Positions 10,077 to 21,334 of a stretch of 64,000 nt of DNA are shown in pieces. Position 1 is the stretch's first letter; every line of letters starts with the position of its first letter. Origin of the DNA: Pseudoscleropodium purum (taxonomy: Eukaryota > Streptophyta > Bryopsida > Hypnales > Brachytheciaceae). A program made the translations under genes and the position numbers. Location of the stretch: positions 12,774,501-12,838,500 of the forward strand of contig OZ017799.1 in NCBI GenBank assembly GCA_963969395.1. Direction: 5' to 3'. Under the pieces are notes generated by a model. It was not told where the DNA came from, did no database searches, and worked only from the letters and a program-made list of their open reading frames with translations.

Positions 10077-12629
10077 TCAACTTAAGAGCTTCGCCAGGTC
10101 ACTGACCCCGGCCACGCTCAACAGACCCTCCTTGTCCACCGAAGCCTTCCGACACACCTCGCCCAGCTGCACCTCGCTCTCCTTCGACTTCCACTTCCCA
10201 ACCACAGCCTTCAGCACGTCCTGTTGTAAAAACTCGTCCTCCAGCTTCAGCGCCGCCTCCTGCACCAGACGCAGCTCCACGGCCCCGGACAACACCAGAC
10301 CCGCCAACATGCCTCCAAACAGCTTCGGAGCCAATGGCGCATCCATCGACATATCCTCCATCCCCTCCGTCACAAGCAACACGCCCCCCCTCAAGTCCGA
10401 GCTCGAGATCGCCTCCCTCGAATGAAGGTGCACCAGCAGCTTCAGCACCAAGTCGCACTCCCTGTCCCGCATGTCCAGTGCCGTGGCGATCGCCAGACGC
10501 ACAAACTCCGGATGGAAGCTCGGACTCTTCAGCTCTTGCACGCACAGCAGAGCCTCCTTCAGGTCCATGACCGAGAAGTACTCCTTCAGCAGACTCTCCG
10601 ACTTCTTCGTCAAATCCGCTGACGGAGCTGCTGCGGCAGCAGCAGGAGTGGCAGCCGCAGCCGCTGCAGGTGCAGGCCGTGCCACCACCTCCCGAACAGG
10701 CTCCGGAGCCTTCGCCGGCTCGGCCACCGGCTTCGGCGAACCCGTGCCCAGCAAAGCGCTCGGCTTGCCTATGAATCCATAATTACTGCCCTGCGGAAGA
10801 ACCCTCGTACCCACGCCGCTTGCACGCATGCCCGGAGAACCAAATCTGGCCTGACCACCCGCGCCGGGCATTGCCCCGCCCATCGGACCGCCTGGACCCC
10901 CAAACCCGGGCACCGGAAGCACACCCGTGCCGTCCTTCCGGCTCTTGCGCAGGTTGCTCACGGTCTCCCAGCCGTCGGCCTCCAGACCTGGACCCATGAA
11001 GCTCCCCATCGTCGGGGCACCAGGCATGCTCCCTCCGCCTCCGGGCATTCCAGGCATTCCAGGCATCCCTGGCATGCCGGGCATCATCCCTCCCGCACCA
11101 GGCATGAAGCCGGGCATGGCCGCTGCTCGACCATTGCGCAGGGCCATCATCCCAGGTCGCAGACCTAATTTGGCCTCCGCCTCCGCGTGGATCTCGTTGA
11201 TGGTCTTCGCCTTCATCTCCTCACGCCGGGGCACCCACTTGTTCGACCTCATGTCCAGAATGTCGCGCACCATGAACCGAATTCGAGAAGGCAGGCCACG
11301 GGTCTCCCCGATCACCTTCAGACGGGCGAAGTACGTGTCAAACGCCATCTTCGACTTGGCGCTCTCCTCGAGCTGCTTGCCCACCGTCGTGAACAAGTGG
11401 CACAGCGCCTCCACGTTCTCCTCCGCAGGGGTGGCCTTCGGGTCCTGACCCAGGAGCTCCTGAATGCACGCGTGCACGATCTTCTCCGGAAGCATTTTCT
11501 GCTTGAACAGCTCGCCGATCAGCTTGATGTTCCCCAGCGTGCGCAATTTCACGCGCTTCTCCTTCTCGTCGCGCTCCACCGCCTGATCCGCCTTCGTCAG
11601 CTTCTTGATCTCCTCGCGCAGCGCGTCCGCGCCCTCGAACTCCTCCTGGCAAGTGTTCAGCAGCACGCGACGGAAAGTGATCGGCTTGTCCCCGGCATGC
11701 TCACCGGGAAACTCAGGCAGCTCCTTGCTCAAGTGCACGCACAGCTGCGCGTACATGGCGCAGAACGTCGGCTCCAGCACCGCCTTGTCAAAAATGAGCG
11801 AAATCACGGCCTGCAGGATCTCCGCGCTGCTGATGCCCGCCTGCACCATCTGCTCCGCCAAGAGACCGTACTTCTCCGGCGTCAGCTTGTTCAGGATCCC
11901 CTTCACCGTGCGGTACACCTTCTCCTTCTCCGACGACGCGCCTCGGCGAGCCATCCACGGATTCGCGGCCTTCACAATTGCGGGCGCCGGACCGACAGGC
12001 GCGTTCTCCTGCTGCTGCCGCTGCTGCATCGCCTGCGAACCCGAATTCGATTGCTCCCGCTGCCCGCCCCGATTGTCGCCCCTCTCATTCCTCTCAATCC
12101 TGTCATTCCGCTGCTTAGGGTTTCTATCCCTCTGCTGCGACGACGATCTCTCCTCGACCACGGGCACGGGCGCGGGCGCCCGTGCCTTCCAATCACGCGT
12201 ATCCGGCTCCACCACTCGCCCCCCAGTCTGCTGCTGCTGCTGCGGCAAATCCCGAGGCTCCCTCCGACTCCAATCGTCCTCTCCACCAGCGGTGTTAATC
12301 AAGCCATCGATCCCCGAGTCCACAAGCTCCGGAGGCGTCTGCGTGCACGCATCTTTGAACTTCAACAACTGCTCCCTACTGTAGCGGGTCCTCTCTCGGT
12401 AGCTCCTCACAGGCCGACTTTCCGGCGCCCTGGCAAATCTTCGAGCATTAGGGTTCCTTGTCTCCTCCTCCTGCACCCCACTGCCGTGACTGCCAATCTG
12501 AAACCCGCCACTCAAGCTACTACTCCCTCCGAACGGCCGAAACGCGATGGACTTCCCCCCTCCCGGCCGCAACGACACGGACGGCGCAAGCATCGACGTC
12601 GAGGAGGCGGTATGTGCGGCGGCATCCAT
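10077..12629 (-). CDS. eIFiso4G: Eukaryotic translation initiation factor eIFiso4G
   Basis: An uninterrupted 850-codon frame from ATG (12627-12629) to TGA (10077-10079). It is the scaffold of plant eIFiso4F: it binds the cap protein eIFiso4E, eIF4A, eIF3 and poly(A)-binding protein in the cytoplasm to recruit the 43S complex. Visible: S-L-R-P-G-G near residue 19, typical of plant eIFiso4G; eIF4E-binding motif Y83-S-R-E-Q-L88-L89; a Q/R-rich linker; MIF4G domain about 238-462; a PGM repeat about 506-532; D-G-W-E-T-V at about 552; an Ala/Pro linker about 640-670; MA3 domain about 676-795. Length fits the family (about 780-800 aa, versus >1,500 for eIF4G). The start is the first ATG and precedes the conserved N-terminus. 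The CDS has no intron, unlike Arabidopsis homologues, and is strikingly GC-rich against AT-rich flanks. Introns in the 5-prime UTR cannot be excluded. Confidence 0.95.
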   Translation of the reverse strand: MDAAAHTASSTSMLAPSVSLRPGGGKSIAFRPFGGSSSLSGGFQIGSHGSGVQEEETRNPNARRFARAPESRPVRSYRERTRYSREQLLKFKDACTQTPPELVDSGIDGLINTAGGEDDWSRREPRDLPQQQQQTGGRVVEPDTRDWKARAPAPVPVVEERSSSQQRDRNPKQRNDRIERNERGDNRGGQREQSNSGSQAMQQRQQQENAPVGPAPAIVKAANPWMARRGASSEKEKVYRTVKGILNKLTPEKYGLLAEQMVQAGISSAEILQAVISLIFDKAVLEPTFCAMYAQLCVHLSKELPEFPGEHAGDKPITFRRVLLNTCQEEFEGADALREEIKKLTKADQAVERDEKEKRVKLRTLGNIKLIGELFKQKMLPEKIVHACIQELLGQDPKATPAEENVEALCHLFTTVGKQLEESAKSKMAFDTYFARLKVIGETRGLPSRIRFMVRDILDMRSNKWVPRREEMKAKTINEIHAEAEAKLGLRPGMMALRNGRAAAMPGFMPGAGGMMPGMPGMPGMPGMPGGGGSMPGAPTMGSFMGPGLEADGWETVSNLRKSRKDGTGVLPVPGFGGPGGPMGGAMPGAGGQARFGSPGMRASGVGTRVLPQGSNYGFIGKPSALLGTGSPKPVAEPAKAPEPVREVVARPAPAAAAAATPAAAAAAPSADLTKKSESLLKEYFSVMDLKEALLCVQELKSPSFHPEFVRLAIATALDMRDRECDLVLKLLVHLHSREAISSSDLRGGVLLVTEGMEDMSMDAPLAPKLFGGMLAGLVLSGAVELRLVQEAALKLEDEFLQQDVLKAVVGKWKSKESEVQLGEVCRKASVDKEGLLSVAGVSDLAKLLS

Positions 12630-13255
12630 ATCTAATCACAAATCACAAACCTCGTCTGCGAAAATCCCCTAAACCACAGCACCTACCACTTAAAACCCTC
12701 ACTTGAGCTCCCAACCACAAGAGCAAAGCCCTTCGGTGCGAAATTCCCAAAAGGGGCAACCCCTTCAGACCCCTTCGCCCGCTCCCCTCCTCTCCCTTCG
12801 ACTACTTGCACCAAACCCTGGCGACGAGCTTCCAGAGCTGCGACGTTACCGGAGGGAGAAGTTCTCCAGTAAGTTACTCGGGATTGCTCCGGGAACAATG
12901 GACTGAGAACGAAGTCGTCGTCAAAACTCCATTCGGTCACCCTACTCGAGCGGGGGCCAGCCTCCTGCTCCACCCATGGCCGTCCTCATCGTCATCACCA
13001 CGAATGCTGTTGGTTTCCTCAAGCTTTGTTCGTTTAGTTCGTTCCATTCTGCTCCACCAAACCCTAATTTCGGTCTTGCCCGGCCGGGCCGGGCGTCCCT
13101 CGATCGCGACCGAATGATGACTCACCGGTCACTCTCGCTGCCTGCCGGCGGGCTCTCCCTGTTGACCTATTTGACTTTTAACTGCCGGGCGTCAGTGATA
13201 ATTCCATCTTATCCTTTAAGTTTTTCATCCGTTTTGAGGGGCTTTCACACGAGAT
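12630..13255 (-). promoter_or_regulatory. CpG-rich upstream region of eIFiso4G, with telo-box
   Basis: The GC-rich sequence upstream of the eIFiso4G ATG holds the presumed 5-prime UTR and core promoter. A telo-box AAACCCTAA is at 13059-13067; such boxes are common in plant promoters of translation-machinery genes. Short frames on both strands have no recognisable motif and look like by-products of base composition. GC falls sharply after about 13200. The transcription start and any divergent transcript cannot be placed. Confidence 0.45.
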
Positions 13256-14420
13256 AGTACTGCATCTTGGATGAAGAGCTTAACTGTTTGTGCCTGATGC
13301 AATGAATGAAAAAACTTAGAAGGACGTATTCATTGCAATATTTTAGACCAACATGTGCATTTTCTATTTCTATCCTTTGCTTTCCTTTACCTTTTTTTAT
13401 TCAAATTCTACAAAAGATATAGATGATATTGGAAATTTTGGATTTTAAAGGGGCAGTTATGAAATTAAAAACTGATTATTTGTTTTATAGATGGATGAAT
13501 ATCAAAATTCATTACTTTAAAAAAAATATTAATGATTGCTATCTTGGAACTTCTTTAAAAATGAAAAAATGGTTTGTTGCAAATTGAAAAGAGATTTGAG
13601 AGTCTTTGAGAATCAACATTTTCAATCACCCCTAAACACTTTGAAGTCCATATTTTAAATTATGAACATAGGACTTTAAAGTAAGGCTTGAATTTTTGAA
13701 AAGTTATCTTTCTTCATGACCAATTTGATGAAATTGAAGTAGGTAGTTGTGCAAAGACAAGAGAAAAATTATGTAAATTTTTTTTTAAAAATTGGTAGCT
13801 CCAAGGTTATTTAGAACATTAGAAAAATAGAACTAACAATTCTCAAATAATTGATTTTACCTAGCCCAAAGATAAATCTTATACTCTTAAACTCAAAATG
13901 TGTACACCTTAGCATGCATGTATATGAATTGGATTAGTAACATATTTCTTTGAGTTCTTGCATAACTTTCTTACTTTTTTATAAAATTAGAAATACTAAA
14001 TTGACCCTATTCTAAAAGTGCCCTTAAACATTAAACTACAAAACTGACATTTGATTCTTTAATGTATTGACAATGAACATTTAAAAGTAGAGATGTTTTT
14101 GAGCATTTCCATAGACCAAAAGTTTATACTTCAAATATTCATACATAATTCCACAAAACTCCAAAGCAAGTTAGATGCAATTTTAATTATTCATTTAAAA
14201 GAATTTAATTTTGAATAACATTTCAAGAGGTCTAGCCCTTGAAAACAATAGAATCAAGCTTTATAATGTAGCTTCATAGACACCAAAATGAATCTTACTA
14301 GAGATATTGATTGATATGACTAATGTCACATGGATTTGTCAAATTTAGACTTTGTAAGATTCAATTTATCTTTAATTTTCCTTTTGTTATTGCAAATCTT
14401 GAAAAGCTTGTTAGAGAATC
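13256..14420. other. AT-rich intergenic DNA, nothing recognised
   Basis: No coding frame, paired TIR or tandem repeat was recognised. It is probably old, decayed repeat sequence. Confidence 0.4.
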
Positions 14421-15660
14421 TAAATCTTCTTTCAATTGCCAACAAGATTCAAGAAAATTTTAAATAATATAATAAACATGCACTATAATGAGATGCTTAT
14501 TTGGATGTTTTTGAAACAATTATATAAAAAGCTTGTAGGTGGATGTGCTAGTAGGTTGATTTGTCAAATCTAAACCTCTATAAGATCTAAATCATCTTTC
14601 CTTTTCCTTAGTTTATCACAAAACTTGGAAAGGTCTGATTCTATGTCTCTTGCAGAGGTCTAGAGATTATTAAAGAACATCTATATCTTCTTTCGATTGT
14701 CAACAACAAGATTCAACAAAATGTAAGACAATTGATAATCATTGAGATATTTATGTGGTGAAAAGCATGCAATTGGGTGTACAAGTGGGTGAATTTGTTA
14801 AATCTAAACTTCTATAAGACTCAAATTATCTTGAATTTTCCTTTTGTCATTGCAAATATTGAAAAGGGACAATTTGTTGTCTTTTGTAGAGGTCAAGAGG
14901 TTGTTAAGAATATGTACATCTTCTTGTCTTTCAATTGCCACCAACAAACAAGATTCAACAAAAATCAAAGACAATTTAATAATCACAAACCATATTTGAG
15001 ATGCCTTAATAATTCGGCACTTGTAGAATAATTCTCTCTAACTTGAAAAGCTTGCTCATAGGGTGGATTTGTCAAATCTAAACCTCTATAAGATTCAAAT
15101 CATCTTTCATTTTCCTTACCTAATTATCACAAATCTTTGAAAGGTCCAATTTCATTGTTGTTTTCTTTTAGAGGTCTCAAACTTGTTAACGAACATCTAG
15201 ATCTTCTTGTCTTTCCATTGCCAACAACAACAAGATTCACCGAAATCTAAGACAGTTTCATCACAAATCTTAAAAAGGTCTAATTTCCAATTGTGATTCT
15301 CTTGTAGAGGTCTCAAACTTCTTAGCAAACATCTAAATCTTCTTCTCTTTCCATTGCCAACAACAACAACGAGATTCACTGAAATCTAAGAGCATTTCAT
15401 CACAAATCATGGAAAGGTCCAATTTCAGATTGTGGTTCTCTTGAAGAGGTCTCCAGCTTTGTTAGCAAACATCTAAACCTTCTTCTCTTTCCATTGCCAA
15501 CAACAACAAGATTCACTGAAATCTAAGACCATTTCATCACAAATCTTGGAAAGATCCAATTTCAGATTGTTGTTCTCTTGCAGAGGTCTCCAGCTTTGTT
15601 AGCAAACATCTAGATCTTCTTCTCTTTCCGTTGCCAACAACAACATTCCCCAAAATCTAA
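14420..15660. repeat. Decayed tandem repeat, ~137-bp unit grading into ~235-280-bp units
   Basis: The phrase TCTTTCCATTGCCAACAACA marks each unit. It recurs near 15210, 15346, 15486 and 15623, a period of 136-140 bp. More diverged versions occur near 14428, 14694 and 14929 with longer spacing (about 235-280 bp), where the unit includes an extra AGATGC-CTTTTGAA segment also seen at about 15700-15830. The young units at the right are most alike, as if the array shortened its unit while growing rightward. No conserved reading frame. Confidence 0.75.
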
Positions 15661-15848
15661 GACAGTTTCATGAGAATTTAATAATCGCGAACCGCGCTTG
15701 TGCTGAGACGAGATGCCCTCTTTGGACGCTTTTGAAGTCGTTACCTTACCTGAACAGCTTGCACGTGCGTGTGCTTTTGGTTGTGCAGTTTGCAACAGGA
15801 CAAGCTGAGCGAATCTTGGAAGTAACCGAATCAACTACATAAGCTTTA

Positions 15849-16201
15849 GGTGATCCTGGAGCACCTCCTCCAGGGAGGAGCAACTTTAGACCAGACAGGG
15901 CTTCTTTTTTTTCATTTTTTTAAGGCAGTGCCAAAGGGGCAAAATAAAATTTTATAGTGATGCTCTAAATTTCAACATTCATCTACATATTGGATAGAAA
16001 GTATCATATTAGTTAGTACATATCACATGCCTATATTTCTATTTTCATCCACAATCAGGAGATTCCGTCCAAGATTTTTTTTTAATTTGAAATTTTTTGG
16101 CTAAAAAAGGTCATGGTTTTTTCGCCATTTTTTTACCCAAATTGTTTTTTTCTGGTGCAATCTAGCACCAAAAAGCCCTGGTGCCTGCCTGCTCCATCAC
16201 C
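15849..16201. mobile_element. Candidate TIR element (~350 bp)
   Basis: Left end GGTGATCCTGGAGCACC and, on the opposite strand, right end GGTGATGGAGCAGGCA share an imperfect inverted match; both are followed by CAGGGCTT-like sequence. The left end also holds a small hairpin (GGAGCACCTCCTCC / GGGAGGAGC). The interior is AT-rich with homopolymer tracts. I see no clean target duplication, so the family is undetermined. Confidence 0.35.
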
Positions 16202-16428
16202 AATTCCAAGGCGTTTTTCGTCAGTCTTGACCAAGTACCAAGGATCATTTTCTTTTTTCTAGTTGGGCGCTGTGTTCCAAAAATTTGAAGGCACGGGAAT
16301 ATCAGGGCCAGGTCAAGGATGCTCCAACCGTCTTTGCCGATCTCTGCTCTCTCGATTAGGGAGAGTTTCTTGACCCTTTCATCAGTCTAACTTGCAAAGG
16401 AAATTAATACTTAGGGTAACGATTTTAA

Positions 16429-16616
16429 CTCATAAACAACATCGCGGCCATTTGAGTGTGTAGGACAGAAGTGCAACTACTCATCCTGCAAATTTTTGGT
16501 GGGGAAAGGGAAGTTCTTCAGTAGCTTGACTTCAAATGAATACTTTTTTTTAATCCTGAAATGTACATGGTACCAAAACAAATGATTTCCATGGAGTCTA
16601 GTCTGGCATTCAAGGG
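16429..16616. mobile_element. TTAA-2 MITE, copy 1
   Basis: A 188-bp segment between TTAA (16425-16428) and TTAA (16617-16620), ending GCATTCAAGGG. It aligns with the reverse complement of 55606-55828 (shared TAGGACARAAGTGCAAC and TGGAGNCTAGTC). The termini resemble TTAA-CCCTTGAACGC of that copy. Non-coding. Confidence 0.6.
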
Positions 16617-16670
16617 TTAAAGTAGGTTATTGTCCCTTTTTGCTATTGTGATTAGTACTATTATTCAATT

Positions 16671-16884
16671 GGTCAAATTTTAAGAATTTTGCATTGGCAA
16701 GTGAAAGGAGGTTTCAACACACAAAAGAACGTGACATTTAGATATAGTATGCAAAAATTATGCCTATTTATATAGAGTATTACTATTAGAGTGGTGCAAT
16801 TTTTAGATTTTTGTGTTGGCAAGTGGAAGGAAATTCTAATGTACTAAAGAACACAACATTTGGATATTGTATGCAAAAGTTACG
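16671..16884. repeat. Two-copy direct repeat (~122-bp period)
   Basis: Two diverged copies of about 92 bp (16671-16765 and 16793-16884) share TTGGCAAGTG-AAGGA, AAAGAAC and GATAT-GTATGCAAAA blocks in the same order. Function unknown; an old local duplication. Confidence 0.6.
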
Positions 16885-18137
16885 AAGGATCAAATTATTT
16901 TTTGGGTAGATGTTTTGAAATTGTTTTTTCAATGGATGTACATATTGATTTTGGAGATGTACATAGAGTGATGATGGTGGTTTTGGGCAAGTTGTGATTC
17001 TGGATGTACCGACTTCAAGAATGGATAGATGGATGGCATTTGTTAGAAAATATCTTGTTAATTTGAGGTATTTTTATAAATAGGTTTGATCAATCACATG
17101 GAGTTGAAGTTTACTTTTTTAATTAGTGATTATTGTAAAAGTGAATTATTTTCTAATTAATTCCTAAATGATTGACCAAGGGTTCATAGTTTTACCCCCT
17201 AAAGGATAGAACTTGTGGTCATTTAGTCAAACTTCAAAAATCTCCCTCTATGTATGTTTTAGTAATTTTTTTAATTTTATAGACAAAATGACATGTCTAA
17301 CATCCTAAAATTTTGTATTTTTTGTGAAAATTTTAATTAAGCTTGAATTTTTTGGAAGAACAAGTGAATATAATTTAGATCAAATACAAAATATCAAAAT
17401 ATCAAATATCAAAACATGCTTAAGAAAATTTTAATTTTCAAAACAAAAATACGTTATAGGATAGAATATTATAACATTAATAAAAATCCCTATCATTCTA
17501 TATTAAAAAATGAGATCACAGGTCTTCAACTTGAAACCTCAATAAAATGTTTATGTCAAGATTTTTTTTCAAATTTTCTAACTAGAGTAGAAATTGCAAG
17601 TAGAAAGTTTTATTTTGTTAGTTTTAATTACAAACAAAAGAAATCATCTTGAATTTCAAAATCAATTTTTAAGGAAAAAAGTTCAAAGTATTAAAATATA
17701 CCAGATAGGTATACTATTTTTTTCTATAAATCATCCCATGTAAAATTATAAAGACAACTAATATGACTTGAACATAATTCAATGATAATTTTCAATGGAG
17801 ATATAGTATTAATAAAGTATACAATAAATTGGATGAAAATCATTCATTCTTCAATATGAAAATGAAAGATTTTTTTATCATTCAAGGGACAATTCTCATT
17901 TTTGATATCCTTACAAACTAAACTTGGATGATTTCAAATGAATAGAACATTGTAAAAAATTATAATTTTTTATCCAATTACTTTTGGAAAGTTTTTTTAA
18001 TGTGTTTGCACCAATTGACCTTCATTGAGGGATTATTCAATTCCCTAAAGAAGGTGTAGAAAGAAGCTACAATCTCTCAAAAGTTGCTTTATATATCAAT
18101 ATGTTTTGGTAACTTCTACACATTTAAAACTTAGAAT
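16885..18137. other. AT-rich intergenic DNA, nothing recognised
   Basis: No coding frame with recognisable motifs, and no clear element ends. Short frames are chance products of AT-rich sequence. Confidence 0.4.
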
Positions 18138-18141
18138 TTAA

Positions 18142-19054
18142 CTCCTAAAGTTCCTTGACTATGTTTTCACCAAAAACGCTCTAGAACTGCCATTTTTAGG
18201 ACAAATACCAAAAAAACCATTTTTGAGCACATCCAACCATAGGATCTTGTAATATGATCATTTGGAAAGATGTGAAAAAAATTTCAGAAATTTCCACCAT
18301 ATAGATTGCAAGATATTAGCATTTGAATTGACAAAAAGCCTTTTTTGGGCCTTGCAACTAACCAGGCAGCTGCACTTCACAAGGTCACATTTGTATAAAA
18401 AAATGTCTAAAATGGTTGCAACTCTTTGGATTTGTTCTTCAAAGCAAGTTGGATCCATGCTTGAAAATTTTCAAATGATTTGGAATTGTACAACATATAG
18501 AAAAAAATAGTAAATAGAAAGAAGTAGAAAATGAATCAAAATACTAAATTGTTAATAATTTAGTTATGGAATTGAAAAATGCCAATTCCAATGGTTTTAA
18601 TGTTGTGATAAGCAATCTTCACCTAATATTTTTATTTTTTTCCAAAAATATTGAAAATTGAGTTCTATATAGAACTTCAAAGTTTATTTTGGAGTAGACA
18701 ATCCATATTTGCCCACAAACTAAGAAACCTCATAACTTTTGACTCATTGATTAAAATGGAATGACTCAAAGCTTTCTATGTATATAAATTTAGAGAATTA
18801 ATTTCAAATTTTTGTTTTCAAAAAAAGTGATTTTTTTAGATCTGTCCAGACTACCTAAGTTAAGAAACAAACTACATATTAGGCCATAACTTTTGACTCA
18901 TATTTCCAAATGTCTTGAAATTTAGTGCACATGCAACATATTCCTCGTCCACACTTCCTAATAAATTAGGGCCAAAAATATGAAAATCTCCACTGACATG
19001 CACTTGCCCAAAAGAACTATGTTGCCAAAAAAATGCAGCTTGGTCTTTTAGGGG
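18142..19054 (+). mobile_element. TTAA-1 element, copy 2
   Basis: 913 bp flanked by TTAA at 18138-18141 and 19055-19058. Ends: CTCCTAAAGTTCC (left) and GGTCTTTTAGGGG (right), inverted relative to each other. Alignable along its length with 28453-29380 and with 45981-46897, including internal landmarks ATAGGATCTTGTA and AACTTTTGACTCAT. It contains no reading frame of note, so it is a non-autonomous element. Confidence 0.8.
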
Positions 19055-19058
19055 TTAA

Positions 19059-19961
19059 GCCCAAAAACAATCATTTACAAATTTAGACTTTAATAATGAA
19101 ATCAAGCAAATGAAATTCACTTTCTATTCTAATTTTCTAATTTTAGAATGACAAAGAAATTTGGATATACAAACTTTTCTCATAGTTATAGGCTCCATCC
19201 TTTCAAGGCTAAGTTCAATTAGTGGTACTCAAACCACATGGTAATAGAGTTTTTTAAATATAAGGAGAGTCCATTTAGCAACAACAAATAATACTTCAAA
19301 TTCAACAATAATTTGTAGAAAAAAATGGCTAGTTCAAAGTTAGCTAGTGGAATTGGAAATAACTCCAATTGCAATTTAAAAATATCAAGAAAAAAAATGA
19401 AAAATCAAGAAAATAAAAATTGGTAAAAATAACCAAACTTAGTACTTGAAAAAATGCTTCAATATGGAATTAAAGGAAAATAGCTAGTAAAACTTAGAAA
19501 CATCTTGAACATGGGTGTAGAGTGAAGGAATCGTATTTCTTCCTTCTTTCAAAATAGCCCTATAATTTATGATAGTGTGATAATGAGTACAACACAAGTG
19601 AAGAGCTAACATGTTTACAATGTTGGAATTAGTTGTCCCAAAACTAACTAATTTATACTGCATGTTCTATCCAAAAAATCATGTGCTAATGTAAATAGTA
19701 GAAATTCTCTTGAAAATGGAGATTTTAGACAAATTGCACCTCTCATCAACTCTTCATTGGTAAAATTGTTTGTTCATCATTATGTTCATGATGTTGCATT
19801 CATTGACTAGGATTTTGTTAACGAGGTACCTAGATGCAAGCTCAGCCCTTTAGACGTAGTCTAGTAGCCATATTTCTACCATTGGTTTTGCATTGTAGGG
19901 CCTTCAAGGTTTACACCGCCTCGTATATTTTATAGCATTGCAGTTTCTCTTTATTCTCTTT
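19059..19961. other. AT-rich intergenic DNA, nothing recognised
   Basis: No coding region or element ends were recognised here. Confidence 0.4.
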
Positions 19962-20179
19962 CACTATAAGATATCCACATTTTATGAGATGAGCCTTAAT
20001 TTCTTTTGATGCATTTTAGATGATGTTTTATGAAACAAAGACATATTTTTATGTCAACAAAAACTTTCAATGTAACATCAATGTTGAAATAAAAAGAAGG
20101 ATTTGTTGCATTGAACATCACCTAAAATGCATTAAAAAAATTAGGACTCATTACATCAAATGTGGGTTTTTTTATAGTG
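19962..20179. mobile_element. Fold-back CACTA MITE, copy 2
   Basis: 218 bp whose halves are inverted copies. Left end CACTATAAGATATCCACAT; right end (opposite strand) CACTATAAAAAAACCCACAT. Flanking triplets are TTT and TAT, a 2/3 match to a 3-bp duplication. The stem includes TGCATTTTAG-TGATGTT on both arms. Interior phrases (TTATGTCAACAA, AATGTAACATC) recur in the fold-back elements at 1480 and 30178. Confidence 0.65.
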
Positions 20180-21110
20180 TATGTTGTTCACATTAATGGC
20201 TATAATACTATGTGTACTTGTTTTTTTAGTCTTCAATGTTCCTTGTTGTTGTGGTAGCATTCCTACCTTTATTTGCACATGGCTCTTGAGATGCACACCT
20301 TGAGTATAGTTGATATTCAATTTGGTTTGAAAGCAACATCTTTTGTAATTTGATTTTGGAGATTTCACTACACTACTTTTGATTAGTTGTGGAGACCTTG
20401 GAGGTATTGTTTATGTCTCTTGCATTAATTACAATTGGAAAATGGTGATTGGAAATCATGGAATTGAATTGGTTGCAAATTTGCAGAGAGTTTTTGGGAA
20501 TTGGGACCTGACCAATGTCGAAAACAGTAGAAGAAGGTTCTGGCATTGTAGATGAATTTAAGTGCTCTTCTAGATTTGATTGCATTGTTGTTTTTTGTAT
20601 TGTTCTTTTAATATATTTCACTTTTGATTTTGATTGACCTATTGTTTTTCGTCTTGCTTGTGTGGTTTGGTTTTAGACTTGATTGATTTGCATTGTTGCT
20701 CTTGTTGTCAATCGATCTATAGTTTTGCACTATTCTTGTTTTTGCAATTTTTTATTTTTTATTTTTTAGTATTGTTGAGATTACTTTGTTGAAGATGTAG
20801 ATTCCAATGGTGCCTTGGTGGAAACTCTTTGATCATTTCAAAGTCAACTTCTATGGCTTTAGTTGTAATAACAATGGTGTAGATAAGGACATATTTGGTG
20901 CAAAATGAAAATGTTGTTTTAGTAGCTTGATGATAGATATGATTGGGTGCAATATTTTCAACAATATGGAGGTGATGCATGTGTTAGAAAAATTCTTGTC
21001 GTACTCCCTTCTTCAACCTAAACTCTATGAATCTATGATTGTCCAGCTTTTAAAGATACCATTGTGGTATTGGAGGTTGTTGATCTTGCACTTGAGGCAC
21101 TAGTAATGGC
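20180..21110. other. Unassigned sequence upstream of the hAT pseudogene
   Basis: Less AT-extreme than its surroundings and possibly part of the same dead element as the transposase that follows, but I see no recognisable protein motif. Confidence 0.3.
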
Positions 21111-21334
21111 GAAGGTCATTGAATGGGGAAGAAGAAGAAAAGGGAGGCTATAACTTTGCATGGACAAGGAAGAATAAGACTACCTCCAACACTATCACAA
21201 AGAGGCGGCAAGAAGTATGGGCATGCAAATTTATCAAGAAATTTGTTTAAGCGAAGGGAGAGTTCAATTCTAATAGAGATCTTACTAGTGTTGTTTGGTG
21301 AAATTGCACTACAATTACTAAGAAGAGGAAGGTA

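Noticed and set aside
11187..12635. 482-codon plus-strand frame opposite eIFiso4G
   Set aside because: An antisense shadow of a GC-rich coding region; no recognisable motifs, and the minus frame has clear MIF4G and MA3 domains.
12703..13257. Divergent gene opposite eIFiso4G
   Set aside because: Only short, motif-free frames in a CpG-rich promoter-like region; kept as regulatory sequence.
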